From NCBI GenBank assembly GCA_963717725.1, contig CAVQWS010000025.1, positions 1 through 64,000 of the forward strand: a stretch of DNA of 64,000 bases, written 5' to 3'. Below the pieces are notes generated by a model. The model had not been told where the DNA came from. It was given only the letters and a program-made list of their open reading frames with translations, and did no database searches. Numbering within the stretch: position 1 is the first letter of the stretch; each line of letters begins with the position of its first letter. Shown one piece after another: positions 35,710 to 43,871 of this stretch. Source of the DNA: AC-32 sp963717725. Lineage in GTDB: Bacteria > Actinomycetota > Thermoleophilia > Gaiellales > Gaiellaceae. Made by a program: the position numbers and the translations under genes.

Positions 35710-37302
35710 GTGATCGCGCAACAGCTCGGGCGGCTTGCCAAGCACTCGGCCATCTACGGGATGGGCGCCGTCGTCTCGCGGTTGATCGGCGTCTTCCTGC
35801 TGCCGGTGGTGACGCGCTATCTGACGCGCGCCGATGTCGGCGCGGTCGAGACGCTGATCTCGCTGACGGTCGTGCTCGTGATCGTCCTGCGGATGGGCAT
35901 CTCGATGGCGTTCTTCCGCTTCTACTTCGACGCCGAGGACGACCGCGGCCGGACGACGGTCGTCCGCACCTCTTTCTGGTTCACGATGGTGATGGCGACC
36001 TTCGGGCTCGTCGTCGGCTCGATCTTCGCGACGCAGATCTCGCACATCCTGTTCGCGACCGACTCGCGCGCGAACCTCGTCCGGGCCGCGCTCGTGCTGC
36101 TCTGGGCGCAGATGAACTACGAGCAGCTGACCGCGCTCTTCCGCGTCGAGGAGCGCTCGGTCTCGTACGTCGCCGCCACGCTCGCGAACGTGATCATCAC
36201 CGTCGCCGCGACGATCCTGCTCGTGGCCGTCTGGCACAAGGGCGCGATCGGCGTGATCGCCGGCAACTTCACCGGCACGCTCGTCGTCTACTTCGTCCTG
36301 CTCGCCTACCGCCGCTTCCAGCTCGGGCTCGAGTTCGACCGCGGCCTTTTCCGCCAGATGCAGCGCTTCGGCCTGCCGCTCGTGCCGTCGGGGCTCGCGC
36401 TCTGGGTGATCGACCTCTCCGACCGCTTCTTCCTCGTGCACATGAAGGGGCTCGGCGAGACCGGCGTCTACTCGGTTGGCGTCCGGATCTCGACCGCGCT
36501 CCTGCTCGTGCTGATCGCGCTGCGGACCGCCTGGCCGGCCTTCGCCTTCTCGATCAAGGACGACGACGAGGCCAAGCGCACCTACGGCTACGTGCTCACC
36601 TACGTGCTCTACCTCTGCTCCTGGCTCTCGCTGGCGCTGTCGCTGCTCGCGCCGTGGCTCGTGCGCCTGCTGGCGACGCCGAGGTTCTACCGGGCGCAGG
36701 AGGTCGTGCCGCTGCTCGTCTTCGGCGGAACGGCCTTCATCGCCTTCAACGTGATGTCGATCGGGATCGGCCGGGCCAAGAAGACGCAGTTCAACTGGGT
36801 GATCACCGGCGGAGCGGCGCTCGTCAATATCGGGCTCAACGTCGTCCTGATCCCGCCGTACGGGATGATCGGCGCGGCGGTCTCGACGCTGATCGCGTAC
36901 CTGGTGATGTTCTTCGGGATGACGATCCGCGCGCAGCAGGTCTTCCCGGTGCCGTATCAGTGGCGGCGGATCGCGCTCGCGGTGGGCGCTGCCGTGGGGC
37001 TAACGGTGCTCGGGAAGAGCCTCGACGTCCCGCTCGGCGGTGCCTTGCTGCTGAGCGCCGTCTACCCGCTGGTCCTGCTGCCGCTCGGGTTCTACCTGCC
37101 GGTCGAGCGCCGGCGACTCCGTGGCCGCCTCCGGCCGGCGCGGCAGCGCGGCGGCCAGGCCGATCGCGGCCCAGACAGTCGGGTCCTCGAAGAACGCGTT
37201 GTAGAAGAGGCTGTGGACGGCAACGGCCGCGATCACGAGGCCGAACGTCAGCGCCGCGAGGCCCGGCAGGTCGCGCGCGAAGCGGCGGAACGCGAGACCT
37301 AG
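35710..37302 (+). CDS. Oligosaccharide flippase (Wzx, MOP superfamily)
   Basis: GTG 35710 starts VIAQQLGRLAKHSAIYGMGA. The protein has 12-14 spans and MOP-type features: LGRLAKHSAIYGMGAVVSRL at the N-terminus, ALFRVEERSVSYVAATLANV, RQMQRFGLPLVPSGLALWVI and ALVNIGLNVVLIPPYGMIGA. It would flip lipid-linked repeat units. The hydrophobic protein ends around residue 470 (near 37110). The further charged residues to 37302 overlap the convergent polymerase gene by 300 bases and read like non-coding translation. The true stop was probably lost to an indel near 37110-37150. Confidence 0.88.
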   Translation: MIAQQLGRLAKHSAIYGMGAVVSRLIGVFLLPVVTRYLTRADVGAVETLISLTVVLVIVLRMGISMAFFRFYFDAEDDRGRTTVVRTSFWFTMVMATFGLVVGSIFATQISHILFATDSRANLVRAALVLLWAQMNYEQLTALFRVEERSVSYVAATLANVIITVAATILLVAVWHKGAIGVIAGNFTGTLVVYFVLLAYRRFQLGLEFDRGLFRQMQRFGLPLVPSGLALWVIDLSDRFFLVHMKGLGETGVYSVGVRISTALLLVLIALRTAWPAFAFSIKDDDEAKRTYGYVLTYVLYLCSWLSLALSLLAPWLVRLLATPRFYRAQEVVPLLVFGGTAFIAFNVMSIGIGRAKKTQFNWVITGGAALVNIGLNVVLIPPYGMIGAAVSTLIAYLVMFFGMTIRAQQVFPVPYQWRRIALAVGAAVGLTVLGKSLDVPLGGALLLSAVYPLVLLPLGFYLPVERRRLRGRLRPARQRGGQADRGPDSRVLEERVVEEAVDGNGRDHEAERQRREARQVAREAAERET

Positions 37303-38541
37303 CGCGGCCACGAGCAGCCAGACGTAGAGCGCGAAGCCGACGATCCCGCCCTCAGCGGCGACCGTCACCGGCGTCGTGTGCGACGCGGCCGCGGCCGGCT
37401 CCTTGCCCTTCAGGCCCGCGAGCTCGGCATAGGCGTGCTTGAAGCCGCCGATCCCGACGCCCGCGACCGGGTGGTGGACGGCGATGTGCACGCCGCGCCG
37501 CACGAGCGTGCCGCGGCCGCTGGTCGAGCTCTTCGTGTTGTGGCCGAAGACGTCGTGCCGCACGCTCGGCACCGCGAAGGCGGCGGCCAGGACGATGACG
37601 CCGGCGACGATCGCGAGGATCAACCCACGCCGGCCCCACGCGAACACGGCCGCCAGCACGACCCCGGCGGCGAGCGCGGCGAAGCTCGACTGCGAGTACG
37701 AGAAGTAGAGCCCGGCCCAGATCGCGGCGATCGCGGCCGTCGCCCCGAGCATCACCCGCAGGTCGCGCGTGAACAGCACCGCCACGAGCAGGGCGAGGAT
37801 CGCTACCACGAGGAAGCGCCCGTAGATGGACGGGTCCCAGAAGACCGAGTTGACCCGGTAGAAAGGCGCGAAGGCGTTCGAGACGAGCAGCTTCGGGTTC
37901 CAGAAGACGTCGCGCGTCTCGTACTGGTAGATCCCGATCGCCGCGAAGACGAGCGCCATCGCGGTCAGCTCGACGAGCAGGCCGATTGCGATCAGGCGGC
38001 TCCAGGCAAGACGCGCGAGCACGATCGCTAGCAGCCCGAACGGGAGATAGAAGAAGAGCAGGTCGATCGAGCCCTGACGCACGTCCTGCGTCCAGAGGAT
38101 CGAGAGCCCCGACCAGGCGACGAACGCCGCGAGCGGCCAGGCGGCGGGCCCGAGCTCACGCGCGCGGGTGTCGCCCTGGAGCAGCTCCCACGCGAGCAGC
38201 AGCGCCGCCGCCGCGACGACCGCGTACATCGGCACGAGCAGGTTCGCCTCGGTCGAGCCGACGTGGACGTGGATCCGCGCCGCGATGCAGGCCAGCACCG
38301 CGAACGGGAGCACGAACAGCCAGCGGCGGATGACGAACGCGCCGGCCGCGGCGAGCAGTAGGCCGACAACCGCCAAGCCACCGAGCAGCGGCCGGTGCCC
38401 GTGCGGGGCGAGGTAGACGGCGAGCAGGGTCGCACCGAGCGCCCAGGCACCGAGACCTACGAGCCGCTGGACGCGCGACGGCGCGACGAGCAGCAGCGCG
38501 AGCCCGAGGCTGCCGACGACGCCTCCGGCGTGGCCGGTCAC
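37000..38541 (-). CDS. O-antigen ligase / polymerase-like membrane protein (second)
   Basis: This polytopic protein has about 12 spans. The periplasmic loop has SVFWDPSIYGRFLVVAILAL and VRRGVHIAVHHPVAGVGIGG, the conserved H-P-x-x-G-x-G region of the family. GTG 38541 overlaps the stop of the secreted Ig-like gene. The protein probably ends shortly after IGLAAALP (near 37145). The further 46 codons overlap the flippase gene in antisense and look spurious, as in that gene. It acts in polymerising or transferring polysaccharide outside the membrane. Confidence 0.85.
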   Translation of the reverse strand: MTGHAGGVVGSLGLALLLVAPSRVQRLVGLGAWALGATLLAVYLAPHGHRPLLGGLAVVGLLLAAAGAFVIRRWLFVLPFAVLACIAARIHVHVGSTEANLLVPMYAVVAAAALLLAWELLQGDTRARELGPAAWPLAAFVAWSGLSILWTQDVRQGSIDLLFFYLPFGLLAIVLARLAWSRLIAIGLLVELTAMALVFAAIGIYQYETRDVFWNPKLLVSNAFAPFYRVNSVFWDPSIYGRFLVVAILALLVAVLFTRDLRVMLGATAAIAAIWAGLYFSYSQSSFAALAAGVVLAAVFAWGRRGLILAIVAGVIVLAAAFAVPSVRHDVFGHNTKSSTSGRGTLVRRGVHIAVHHPVAGVGIGGFKHAYAELAGLKGKEPAAAASHTTPVTVAAEGGIVGFALYVWLLVAALGLAFRRFARDLPGLAALTFGLVIAAVAVHSLFYNAFFEDPTVWAAIGLAAALPRRPEAATESPALDRQVEPERQQDQRVDGAQQQGTAERDVEALPEHR

Positions 38542-39452
38542 GGCGTCACCGTCACGACCGCCCTCGCGACGTGCCCGTGCTCGTTCACGCGCAGCACGTA
38601 ACGCCCGGGCGCGGCCGCGCGCAGGATCAGCAGCTTGCCGCTCCGCCGTGCGTGCAGCGAGCCGAGGTGTACCGAGTAGCGCTTCGCGTCGGTGAGGACG
38701 CGGAAGCCGAAGCGCCGGCCCGTCTTCACCCGCAGCGCGTGCGGCCGCAGCTCGATGTAGCGCACGAACACCGGCAGGGCCCGGCTCGGCGGCCCGAGGT
38801 TCGTGAAGAGGTCGAGGGCGCGCAACCTGATCAAGTGCCTGCCGGGGCCGAGGGGGCGCCGGCCTCGCGGCCAGTCGATCTTGCCGGCCCGCAGAAAGTC
38901 GTGGACGAAGGTCCGAGGCTCGCCGTCGACGTAGAGCTGCACGCGGGCCTTCTCGCTGGTCTGGTACCTGATCCTGACGTGGTCCCTGACGGAGTCGCCG
39001 TCGGGCGAGATCACCCCTGGCGTGACAGAGACCAGTCGTACGAACGGCGCCGTCGCATCCATCGTGATCGGGTTCGGGAGCACGATCGTCTTGTGGGCAT
39101 CCGCCAGATGGACGCGCGGACGGTAGACGCCGTCGGGCACGACCTCGCGATTGTCACCGCGCCCGTTCCAGATGAACTGCAGGGCGCCGCTGGGCTCCCG
39201 GCGCGAGCGCGCGAGCGTGCGCACCACGTCGCCGTTGCCGTTCACGAGCTCGACAGTCACACGATCCGGCTTGCGCAGCTGGAGCCCGATCGGGACGGTC
39301 TTGTACGACAGCGAGCCGGGCGCCACCTTCTTGCCGACGTGGGTGTTCGAGACTGGGCTGTGCTCGAGCTTCAGCCCCTCGGTGACCGCGAACGCCGCGG
39401 CCGTGCAGCCGAGGAGAGCCAGCACGACCACGATCGGCAGGACACGCGCCAC
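38538..39452 (-). CDS. Secreted FlgD-Ig-like repeat protein, unknown
   Basis: This 304-residue protein has an N-terminal signal anchor (VLPIVVVLALLGCTAAAFAV). It has two FlgD/Ig-like modules (DGVYRPRVHLADAHKT, and SPDGDSVRDHVRIRYQTSEK with VQLYVDGEP) and a C-terminal beta-rich domain ending GRYVLRVNEHGHVARAVVTV. The cysteine in LLGCTAAA could be a lipobox, but the following residues are poor. It has no catalytic motif. It is probably a cell-envelope structural or adhesive protein co-transcribed with the polymerase-like gene it overlaps. Confidence 0.7.
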   Translation of the reverse strand: MARVLPIVVVLALLGCTAAAFAVTEGLKLEHSPVSNTHVGKKVAPGSLSYKTVPIGLQLRKPDRVTVELVNGNGDVVRTLARSRREPSGALQFIWNGRGDNREVVPDGVYRPRVHLADAHKTIVLPNPITMDATAPFVRLVSVTPGVISPDGDSVRDHVRIRYQTSEKARVQLYVDGEPRTFVHDFLRAGKIDWPRGRRPLGPGRHLIRLRALDLFTNLGPPSRALPVFVRYIELRPHALRVKTGRRFGFRVLTDAKRYSVHLGSLHARRSGKLLILRAAAPGRYVLRVNEHGHVARAVVTVTP

Positions 39453-39461
39453 GGGAGCGCG

Positions 39462-39467
39462 AGTCTA
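39462..39467 (-). promoter_or_regulatory. Leaderless -10 box (TAGACT) for the Ig-like protein operon
   Basis: TAGACT on the minus strand lies nine bases before GTG 39452. It lies between this gene and the last gene of the sulfur operon, whose stop is at 39475. Confidence 0.5.
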
Positions 39468-39474
39468 GATGGAC

Positions 39475-40359
39475 CTAGGCTGGCGTCTCGACGCTACGGC
39501 GACGGCCCGAGCGGTACATGAGCCCCCACGCCGCGAACCCGGACAGGACGCCGAACGCGGCGACCACGAGCACGACGTCGTTGTGCGGGAAGTCGAGCAG
39601 CTTGATCCCGCTCAGCAGCAGCACCGACGCGAGCGCGGCGCGCAGCGCCCGCTCCGGCATCCGTACCGTGAACTGGCTCGAGAACAAGACGCCGGGAATC
39701 GAGCCGATCAGCAGCCAGCCGACTGCGCCCATGTCGACGTTGCCGGCGATGAAGTGCCCGAAGCCGGCGACCCAGAGCAGCGCGGCCGCGTGGAAGATGT
39801 CGGTGCCGACCACCTTCGCGGCGCGCAGCGGGAAGACGATCAGCATCGTCAGCCCGAAGAAGACCCCGGTGCCGACCGAGGTCAGACCGACGATGAAGCC
39901 GCCGAAGAAGCCGATCGCGAGCGCGGCCAGGCGGTCGCGCCGGGTCAGCAGGAACGGCTCGTCGCTGCGCTCGGTGTAGTGGAGGAAGCTCTTCGCGAAC
40001 AGGCCTGCGGCGCCGAGCAGCAGCGCGACTCCGAGCACCCGGCCCATCACCGACTCCGCGCTGTCACCGTAGGCGTGCTCGAGGCGGGTCGCGGTCCAGA
40101 CGCCGACGAGCGACATCGGCGCGCTGGTCAGGAACATCCATCCGCTCAACCGCGCGTGCACTGTTCCCAGCCGCCGGTGGCGAGCAGCGCCGACGCTCTT
40201 GAAGATCGCGCCGTGCAGGATGTCCGTCCCGATCGCGGTCGTCGGGTTGAAGCCGAAGACGATCACGAGCAGGGGCGTCATCAGCGAGCCGCCGCCCATC
40301 CCGGTCAGGCCGACGAGGCCGCCGACGAGGAAGCCGCTGAGGACGAGCTGCCAGCTCAT
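39475..40359 (-). CDS. TauE/SafE (TSUP) family anion exporter
   Basis: This 294-residue protein has about eight spans and the repeated TSUP motif: GLTGMGGGSLMTPLLVIVFG in the first half and FFGGFIVGLTSVGTGVFFGL in the second. Family members export sulfite, sulfoacetate or related sulfonates (TauE, SafE, CuyZ) or move other anions. ATG 40359 overlaps the DUF202 stop. As last gene of the sulfate-reduction/sulfonate operon it is well placed to export sulfite or an organosulfonate product; import cannot be excluded. Confidence 0.88.
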   Translation of the reverse strand: MSWQLVLSGFLVGGLVGLTGMGGGSLMTPLLVIVFGFNPTTAIGTDILHGAIFKSVGAARHRRLGTVHARLSGWMFLTSAPMSLVGVWTATRLEHAYGDSAESVMGRVLGVALLLGAAGLFAKSFLHYTERSDEPFLLTRRDRLAALAIGFFGGFIVGLTSVGTGVFFGLTMLIVFPLRAAKVVGTDIFHAAALLWVAGFGHFIAGNVDMGAVGWLLIGSIPGVLFSSQFTVRMPERALRAALASVLLLSGIKLLDFPHNDVVLVVAAFGVLSGFAAWGLMYRSGRRRSVETPA

Positions 40360-40703
40360 GTGCCGGCCAGGACGAGCGCCAGCGTGGCGATCCCGAGCAC
40401 GATCCCGCAGGCGGCGAAGATCAGCGCCGCCCGGTCGGCGAGCGGCGCGTAGTCACCGCGCGCCAGCGCCTCGTCGACCTGCTTCTGGCGCAGGTAGCCA
40501 AAGCCGATGAAGCCGAGCCCGACAGCGGCGAAGCCCACGCCGAGCACCACGAACGGCCAGGAGGCCCCGCCCGAGAGCTCCGGCGCGATCCGGCCGGCGC
40601 CGAAGCTGACCGCGAAGGCGGTGAGCCCGGTCCGCCACCACGCCAGGTACGTGCGCTCATTGGCGAGGCGGGTACGGCGGGTGGCGTCCCGGGAGTCCTC
40701 CAC
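40356..40703 (-). CDS. DUF202/YidH-like small membrane protein
   Basis: This 115-residue protein has the DUF202 start RLANERTYLAWWRTGLTAFA and three spans. The family's function is unknown. GTG 40703 lies eight bases after the ATP sulfurylase stop. The stop overlaps the exporter's ATG. The tight placement suggests it serves the exporter or an envelope step of this operon. Confidence 0.85.
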   Translation of the reverse strand: MEDSRDATRRTRLANERTYLAWWRTGLTAFAVSFGAGRIAPELSGGASWPFVVLGVGFAAVGLGFIGFGYLRQKQVDEALARGDYAPLADRAALIFAACGIVLGIATLALVLAGT

Positions 40704-40711
40704 GGCGACGG

Positions 40712-41848
40712 TCAGCTTCGATACGCCTCGATCAGCACCTGCGCGACCTCGGGCCGGCTGAACTCGGCCGGCGGCAGCTGTCCTTCGGCCAGCAGCTCGC
40801 GCACCTTCGTGCCCGAGAGGAAGACGTGGTCGTCGCCCCCGTGCGGGCAGGTCTTCGGCGTCGCCATCGAGCCGCAGGCGCGGCAGAAGAAGGCGTGCTC
40901 GAAGAACATCGGCTCGATCCCCAGCTCGTGCGGCTCGAACTCGTCGAAGATCAGCTGCGCGTCGTAGGTGCCGTAGTAGTCGCCCACGCCGGCGTGGTCA
41001 CGGCCGACGATGAAGTGCGAGCAGCCGTAGTTCTTACGGCAGATCGCGTGCCAGACCGCCTCGCGCGGCCCCGCGTAGCGCATCGCGGCCGGAAAGGCCG
41101 AGACGAGCACGCGATCGGCGGGGTAGTAGTTGTCGACCAGCACGCGATAGCACTCGACGCGGGTCGCGGCCGGGACGTCGTCGCTCTTGGTCTCGCCGAC
41201 GAGCGGGTGGATCAGGAGGCCGTCGACGGTCTCGAGCGAGGACTTGGTCAGGTACTCGTGCGCGCGGTGGATCGGGTTGCGCGTCTGGAAGCCGACCACG
41301 CGCTTCCAGCCGCGGTCGGCGAAGGTCGAGCGCGTCTCGGCCGGATCCTTTGCGAGCTCCGGGAATGCCGGCTCGGCCCGCTCGAAGACGGTCACGCGGC
41401 CGGCGAGATAGCACGGCTTCTGGTCGTAGAGCCGCTTCACGCCCGGGTGCGCGTCGTCGGTGGTGCGGAAGCAGCGCTCGGCCTCGCGCTCCTTGTCGTA
41501 CTCGTAGACGCCGTCGACGTCGAGCACGGCGAGCGCGTTGCCGTCGGCGTCGGTCAGCGCGACCTGGTCGCCCTCCGGCTCGCGGTCGACCGCGAGGCAG
41601 ACCGGCAGCGCCCAGGGCAGGCCGTTCGCCAGCCGCATCCCGTCGACGACGCTCTCGTAGTCGTGCCGGGCCATGAAGCCCTCGAGCGGCGAGAGCGCGC
41701 CCGAGGCGAGCATGTCGAGGTCGGAGAGCTCGCGCGAGGTCAACTCGAGCTGTTCGAGCTTCTCAACCCCGTCGGGGCGGGGGCCGGTGCGGTCGACCAA
41801 TTTGCCGCCGTGCGGCTCGATCAGCGGCGTCGTCTCGGTGACGCTCAC
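40712..41848 (-). CDS. sat: Sulfate adenylyltransferase (ATP sulfurylase)
   Basis: This is a 378-residue homo-oligomeric-type ATP sulfurylase making APS from sulfate and ATP. An N-terminal PUA-like domain (LSDLDMLASGALSPLEGFMA) is followed by the catalytic QTRNPIHRAHEYL, VGETKSDDVP and VGRDHAGVGDYYGTYDAQ. A zinc-type knot, CRACGSMATPKTCPHG, lies near the C-terminus. GTG 41848 overlaps the APS kinase stop; the longer upstream frame is the kinase's shadow. It is cytoplasmic and the first step of sulfate assimilation, although late in the operon. Confidence 0.95.
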   Translation of the reverse strand: MSVTETTPLIEPHGGKLVDRTGPRPDGVEKLEQLELTSRELSDLDMLASGALSPLEGFMARHDYESVVDGMRLANGLPWALPVCLAVDREPEGDQVALTDADGNALAVLDVDGVYEYDKEREAERCFRTTDDAHPGVKRLYDQKPCYLAGRVTVFERAEPAFPELAKDPAETRSTFADRGWKRVVGFQTRNPIHRAHEYLTKSSLETVDGLLIHPLVGETKSDDVPAATRVECYRVLVDNYYPADRVLVSAFPAAMRYAGPREAVWHAICRKNYGCSHFIVGRDHAGVGDYYGTYDAQLIFDEFEPHELGIEPMFFEHAFFCRACGSMATPKTCPHGGDDHVFLSGTKVRELLAEGQLPPAEFSRPEVAQVLIEAYRS

Positions 41849-42444
41849 GCCGTCACCGCCGCGGGCACGAGGCCCAGCTCCTCGAGCTTGGCGACGACGA
41901 GCGCCGCGCTCTCCTCCGGCTCGTGCTGCTCGGTGTCGACCACGAGCTCCGGATTCCTCGGCTCCTCGTAGGGATCCGAGACGCCGGTGAACTCCTTGAT
42001 CTCGCCCTTGAAGGCCTTCTCGTAGAGACCCTTCACGTCGCGCTTGGCGCACTCGTCGACCGAGGCCTTGATGTAGACCTCGACGAAGCTGCCGACCGGC
42101 TCGATCCAGTCGCGCGCCTGCTGCCGTGTCTCCGCGTACGGCGAGATCGCAGCCGTGATCACCGCGCCGCCCTGCCGCGTGATCCGCGAGGCGACCCAGC
42201 CGACGCGCTCGACGTGCGTGTCGCGGTCCTCCTTCGAGAAGCCGAGGCCCTTCGAGAGGTGCATGCGCACGTTGTCGCCGTCGAGGTACTCGACGACGAG
42301 GCCGCGGCGGTCGAGCTCGGGCCCGACGAGGTGCGCGATCGTGGTCTTCCCGGAGCCGGAGAGCCCGGTGAACCAGAGCGTGAAGCCGCCGGGCCGGACG
42401 TGCGTCGTCTCGGGGTGCTCGGCGGCGTAGATGTGGTCGGTCAT
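41845..42444 (-). CDS. cysC: Adenylylsulfate (APS) kinase
   Basis: This 199-residue protein has the P-loop FTGLSGSGKTTIAHLV, YLDGDNVRMHLSKGLGFSKE (APS site), ISPYAETRQQARDWI and VYIKASVDECAKRDVKGLYE. It phosphorylates APS to PAPS. ATG 42444 overlaps the APS reductase stop (ATGA). Its presence beside a reductase of the APS type means that PAPS is made for another purpose, such as sulfation, or that the reductase also accepts PAPS. Confidence 0.94.
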   Translation of the reverse strand: MTDHIYAAEHPETTHVRPGGFTLWFTGLSGSGKTTIAHLVGPELDRRGLVVEYLDGDNVRMHLSKGLGFSKEDRDTHVERVGWVASRITRQGGAVITAAISPYAETRQQARDWIEPVGSFVEVYIKASVDECAKRDVKGLYEKAFKGEIKEFTGVSDPYEEPRNPELVVDTEQHEPEESAALVVAKLEELGLVPAAVTA

Positions 42445-43139
42445 GTGCCTCCTAGTGGCGTTTCGAGGTGGATCCCACACTCGAGCTTGTCGGAGCCGGC
42501 CCAGCGGCCGGCGCGTTCCTCTTCCTCGGGCGAGATCGGCTTCGTGCACGGGATGCATCCGATCGAGCGGAAGCCGACGTCATGGAGCGGGTTGTAGGGA
42601 ATCTCGTTGACCTGAATGTAGGCCCAGACGCGCTTCTCGTCCCAGTCGGCGAGCGGGTGCAGCTTCCAGACCTCGTAGCGCTCGGACCACTCCACCTTCG
42701 GCGTCGTGGCGCGGCTCGGCGACTGATCGCGCCGGATCCCGGAGATCCAGGCGTCGTAGGGCTCGAGCGCCTGCAGCAGCGGCTCGACCTTGCGGATGTG
42801 GCAGCAGCGGTCGGGGTCGGTCTCCCAGAGGTTCGGGCCCTCCTGCTTGTGCTGCTCGGCGATCGTGATCACCGGCGGCGGCGGGAGCAGCGTGATCCCA
42901 TAGCGCTCGACCAGGCGGTCACGGGTCTCGTAGCTCTCGCGGAAGAAGAGGTGCGTGTCGAGCTCGACGACAGGGAGGTCGAGCCCGAGCTCGGCGACCA
43001 TGTGCACGAGCACGGACGACTGCTTCTGCCACGAGCACGTCAGGCAGAGGCGGTCACCGAACTCTTCGTACGCCCAGCGAAGAACGGCCTCCGCCGGCAT
43101 CGTCTCGACGTCAGGGAGCTGCAGTCTCGGCGTCGCCAA
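42441..43139 (-). CDS. cysH: APS (PAPS) reductase, iron-sulfur type
   Basis: This 232-residue protein has a PP-loop-like start (DRLCLTCSWQKQSSVLVHMV), the cysteine pairs DRCCHIRKVEPLLQAL and IGCIPCT that bind a [4Fe-4S] cluster in APS reductases, and the catalytic cysteine in LECGIHLETP. It reduces APS to sulfite using thioredoxin. TTG 43139 is chosen because AAGGAGGT lies five bases upstream. The next in-frame ATG (43100) has no comparable site. The start lies inside the end of the phosphosulfolactate synthase gene (29-base overlap). Confidence 0.93.
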   Translation of the reverse strand: MATPRLQLPDVETMPAEAVLRWAYEEFGDRLCLTCSWQKQSSVLVHMVAELGLDLPVVELDTHLFFRESYETRDRLVERYGITLLPPPPVITIAEQHKQEGPNLWETDPDRCCHIRKVEPLLQALEPYDAWISGIRRDQSPSRATTPKVEWSERYEVWKLHPLADWDEKRVWAYIQVNEIPYNPLHDVGFRSIGCIPCTKPISPEEEERAGRWAGSDKLECGIHLETPLGGT

Positions 43140-43871
43140 GGAGCACCTCCTTCAGCGTGTCGGCCCGCAGCCCGAGGCGAAGCGTCTCGAGCGGGATCAC
43201 TTCCTCCGGCGGGATGTTGCCGAGGTTGACGCCCGGTCCGAACTGCTGCACGAACCAGGCCTGGCTCGCCTTGGACGGAGCTTCGAAGACCAGGCTTCGA
43301 GGTCGATCTCGTGGACGATCTCGTCCACGAGGCCGGTGCGCATCTCGCCGGTCGGGCGGTAGATGCCCGCGGTGCCGCCCTCGCGGCCTTCGGTGATCAC
43401 CTTCCACGCGCCGGCCTCGAGCTCACCCTTGATCCACTCGACCCACTGGTACGGCGCGAAGACGGCCTCGGCGTCCTTCGAGCCGACCTCCGAGAGAACG
43501 GTGAAGTCGCGCGCGAAGTCGGCGATCAGCTCCAGCTTGCGCTCGCGCGGGAGGTCAATCACGCCGTCGGAGATCTCGACGTGCGTCATCCCGAGCTCGC
43601 CGAGCCAGCGCTTGTAGTCGTCGAGCTTGCCCTGGGCGTAGACGGCCTCGAAGAAGGTGCCGCCGATCACGACCGGCTTGTCCTTCAGCACGTCGAGCTT
43701 GCGCTGCAGGTTCGGGGTCACGTAGGCCGTGCCCCAGCCGAGCTTGACGATGTCGATGTAGTCGCCGCTCGTCTCGAGCACGTCCTCCCACGCGCGCGGG
43801 CCGAGGCCCTTGTCGATCACGTGCGTGAGGCCGCCGTCGCGGTTCAGGTCGAGAAAATCAGAACCGGGCAA
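43111..43871 (-). CDS. comA: Phosphosulfolactate synthase (ComA family), one frameshift
   Basis: TTG 43871 starts LPGSDFLDLNRDGGLTHVID. The TIM-barrel family signature is clear: DKGLGPRAWEDVLETSGDYI, DIVKLGWGTAYVTPN, PVVIGGTFFEAVYAQGKLDD, MTHVEISDGVIDLPRERKLE and WKVITEGREGGTAGIY. Near 43295 one base is missing. The other frame ends SLVFEAPSKASQAWFVQQFG, then VNLGNIPPEEVIPLETLRLG, with a stop at 43111. Corrected, about 253 residues, the usual length. The enzyme adds sulfite to phosphoenolpyruvate to give (2R)-phosphosulfolactate. It lies directly before the sulfite-forming genes. The frame break is probably a read error. Confidence 0.88.
43145..43152 (-). promoter_or_regulatory. cysH: Strong ribosome-binding site for cysH
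   Basis: The minus strand reads AAGGAGGT, five bases before TTG 43139, inside the last codons of the upstream gene. This near-perfect Shine-Dalgarno sequence fixes the start and is unusual in a window where most starts rely on overlap or leaderless mRNA. Confidence 0.7.
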
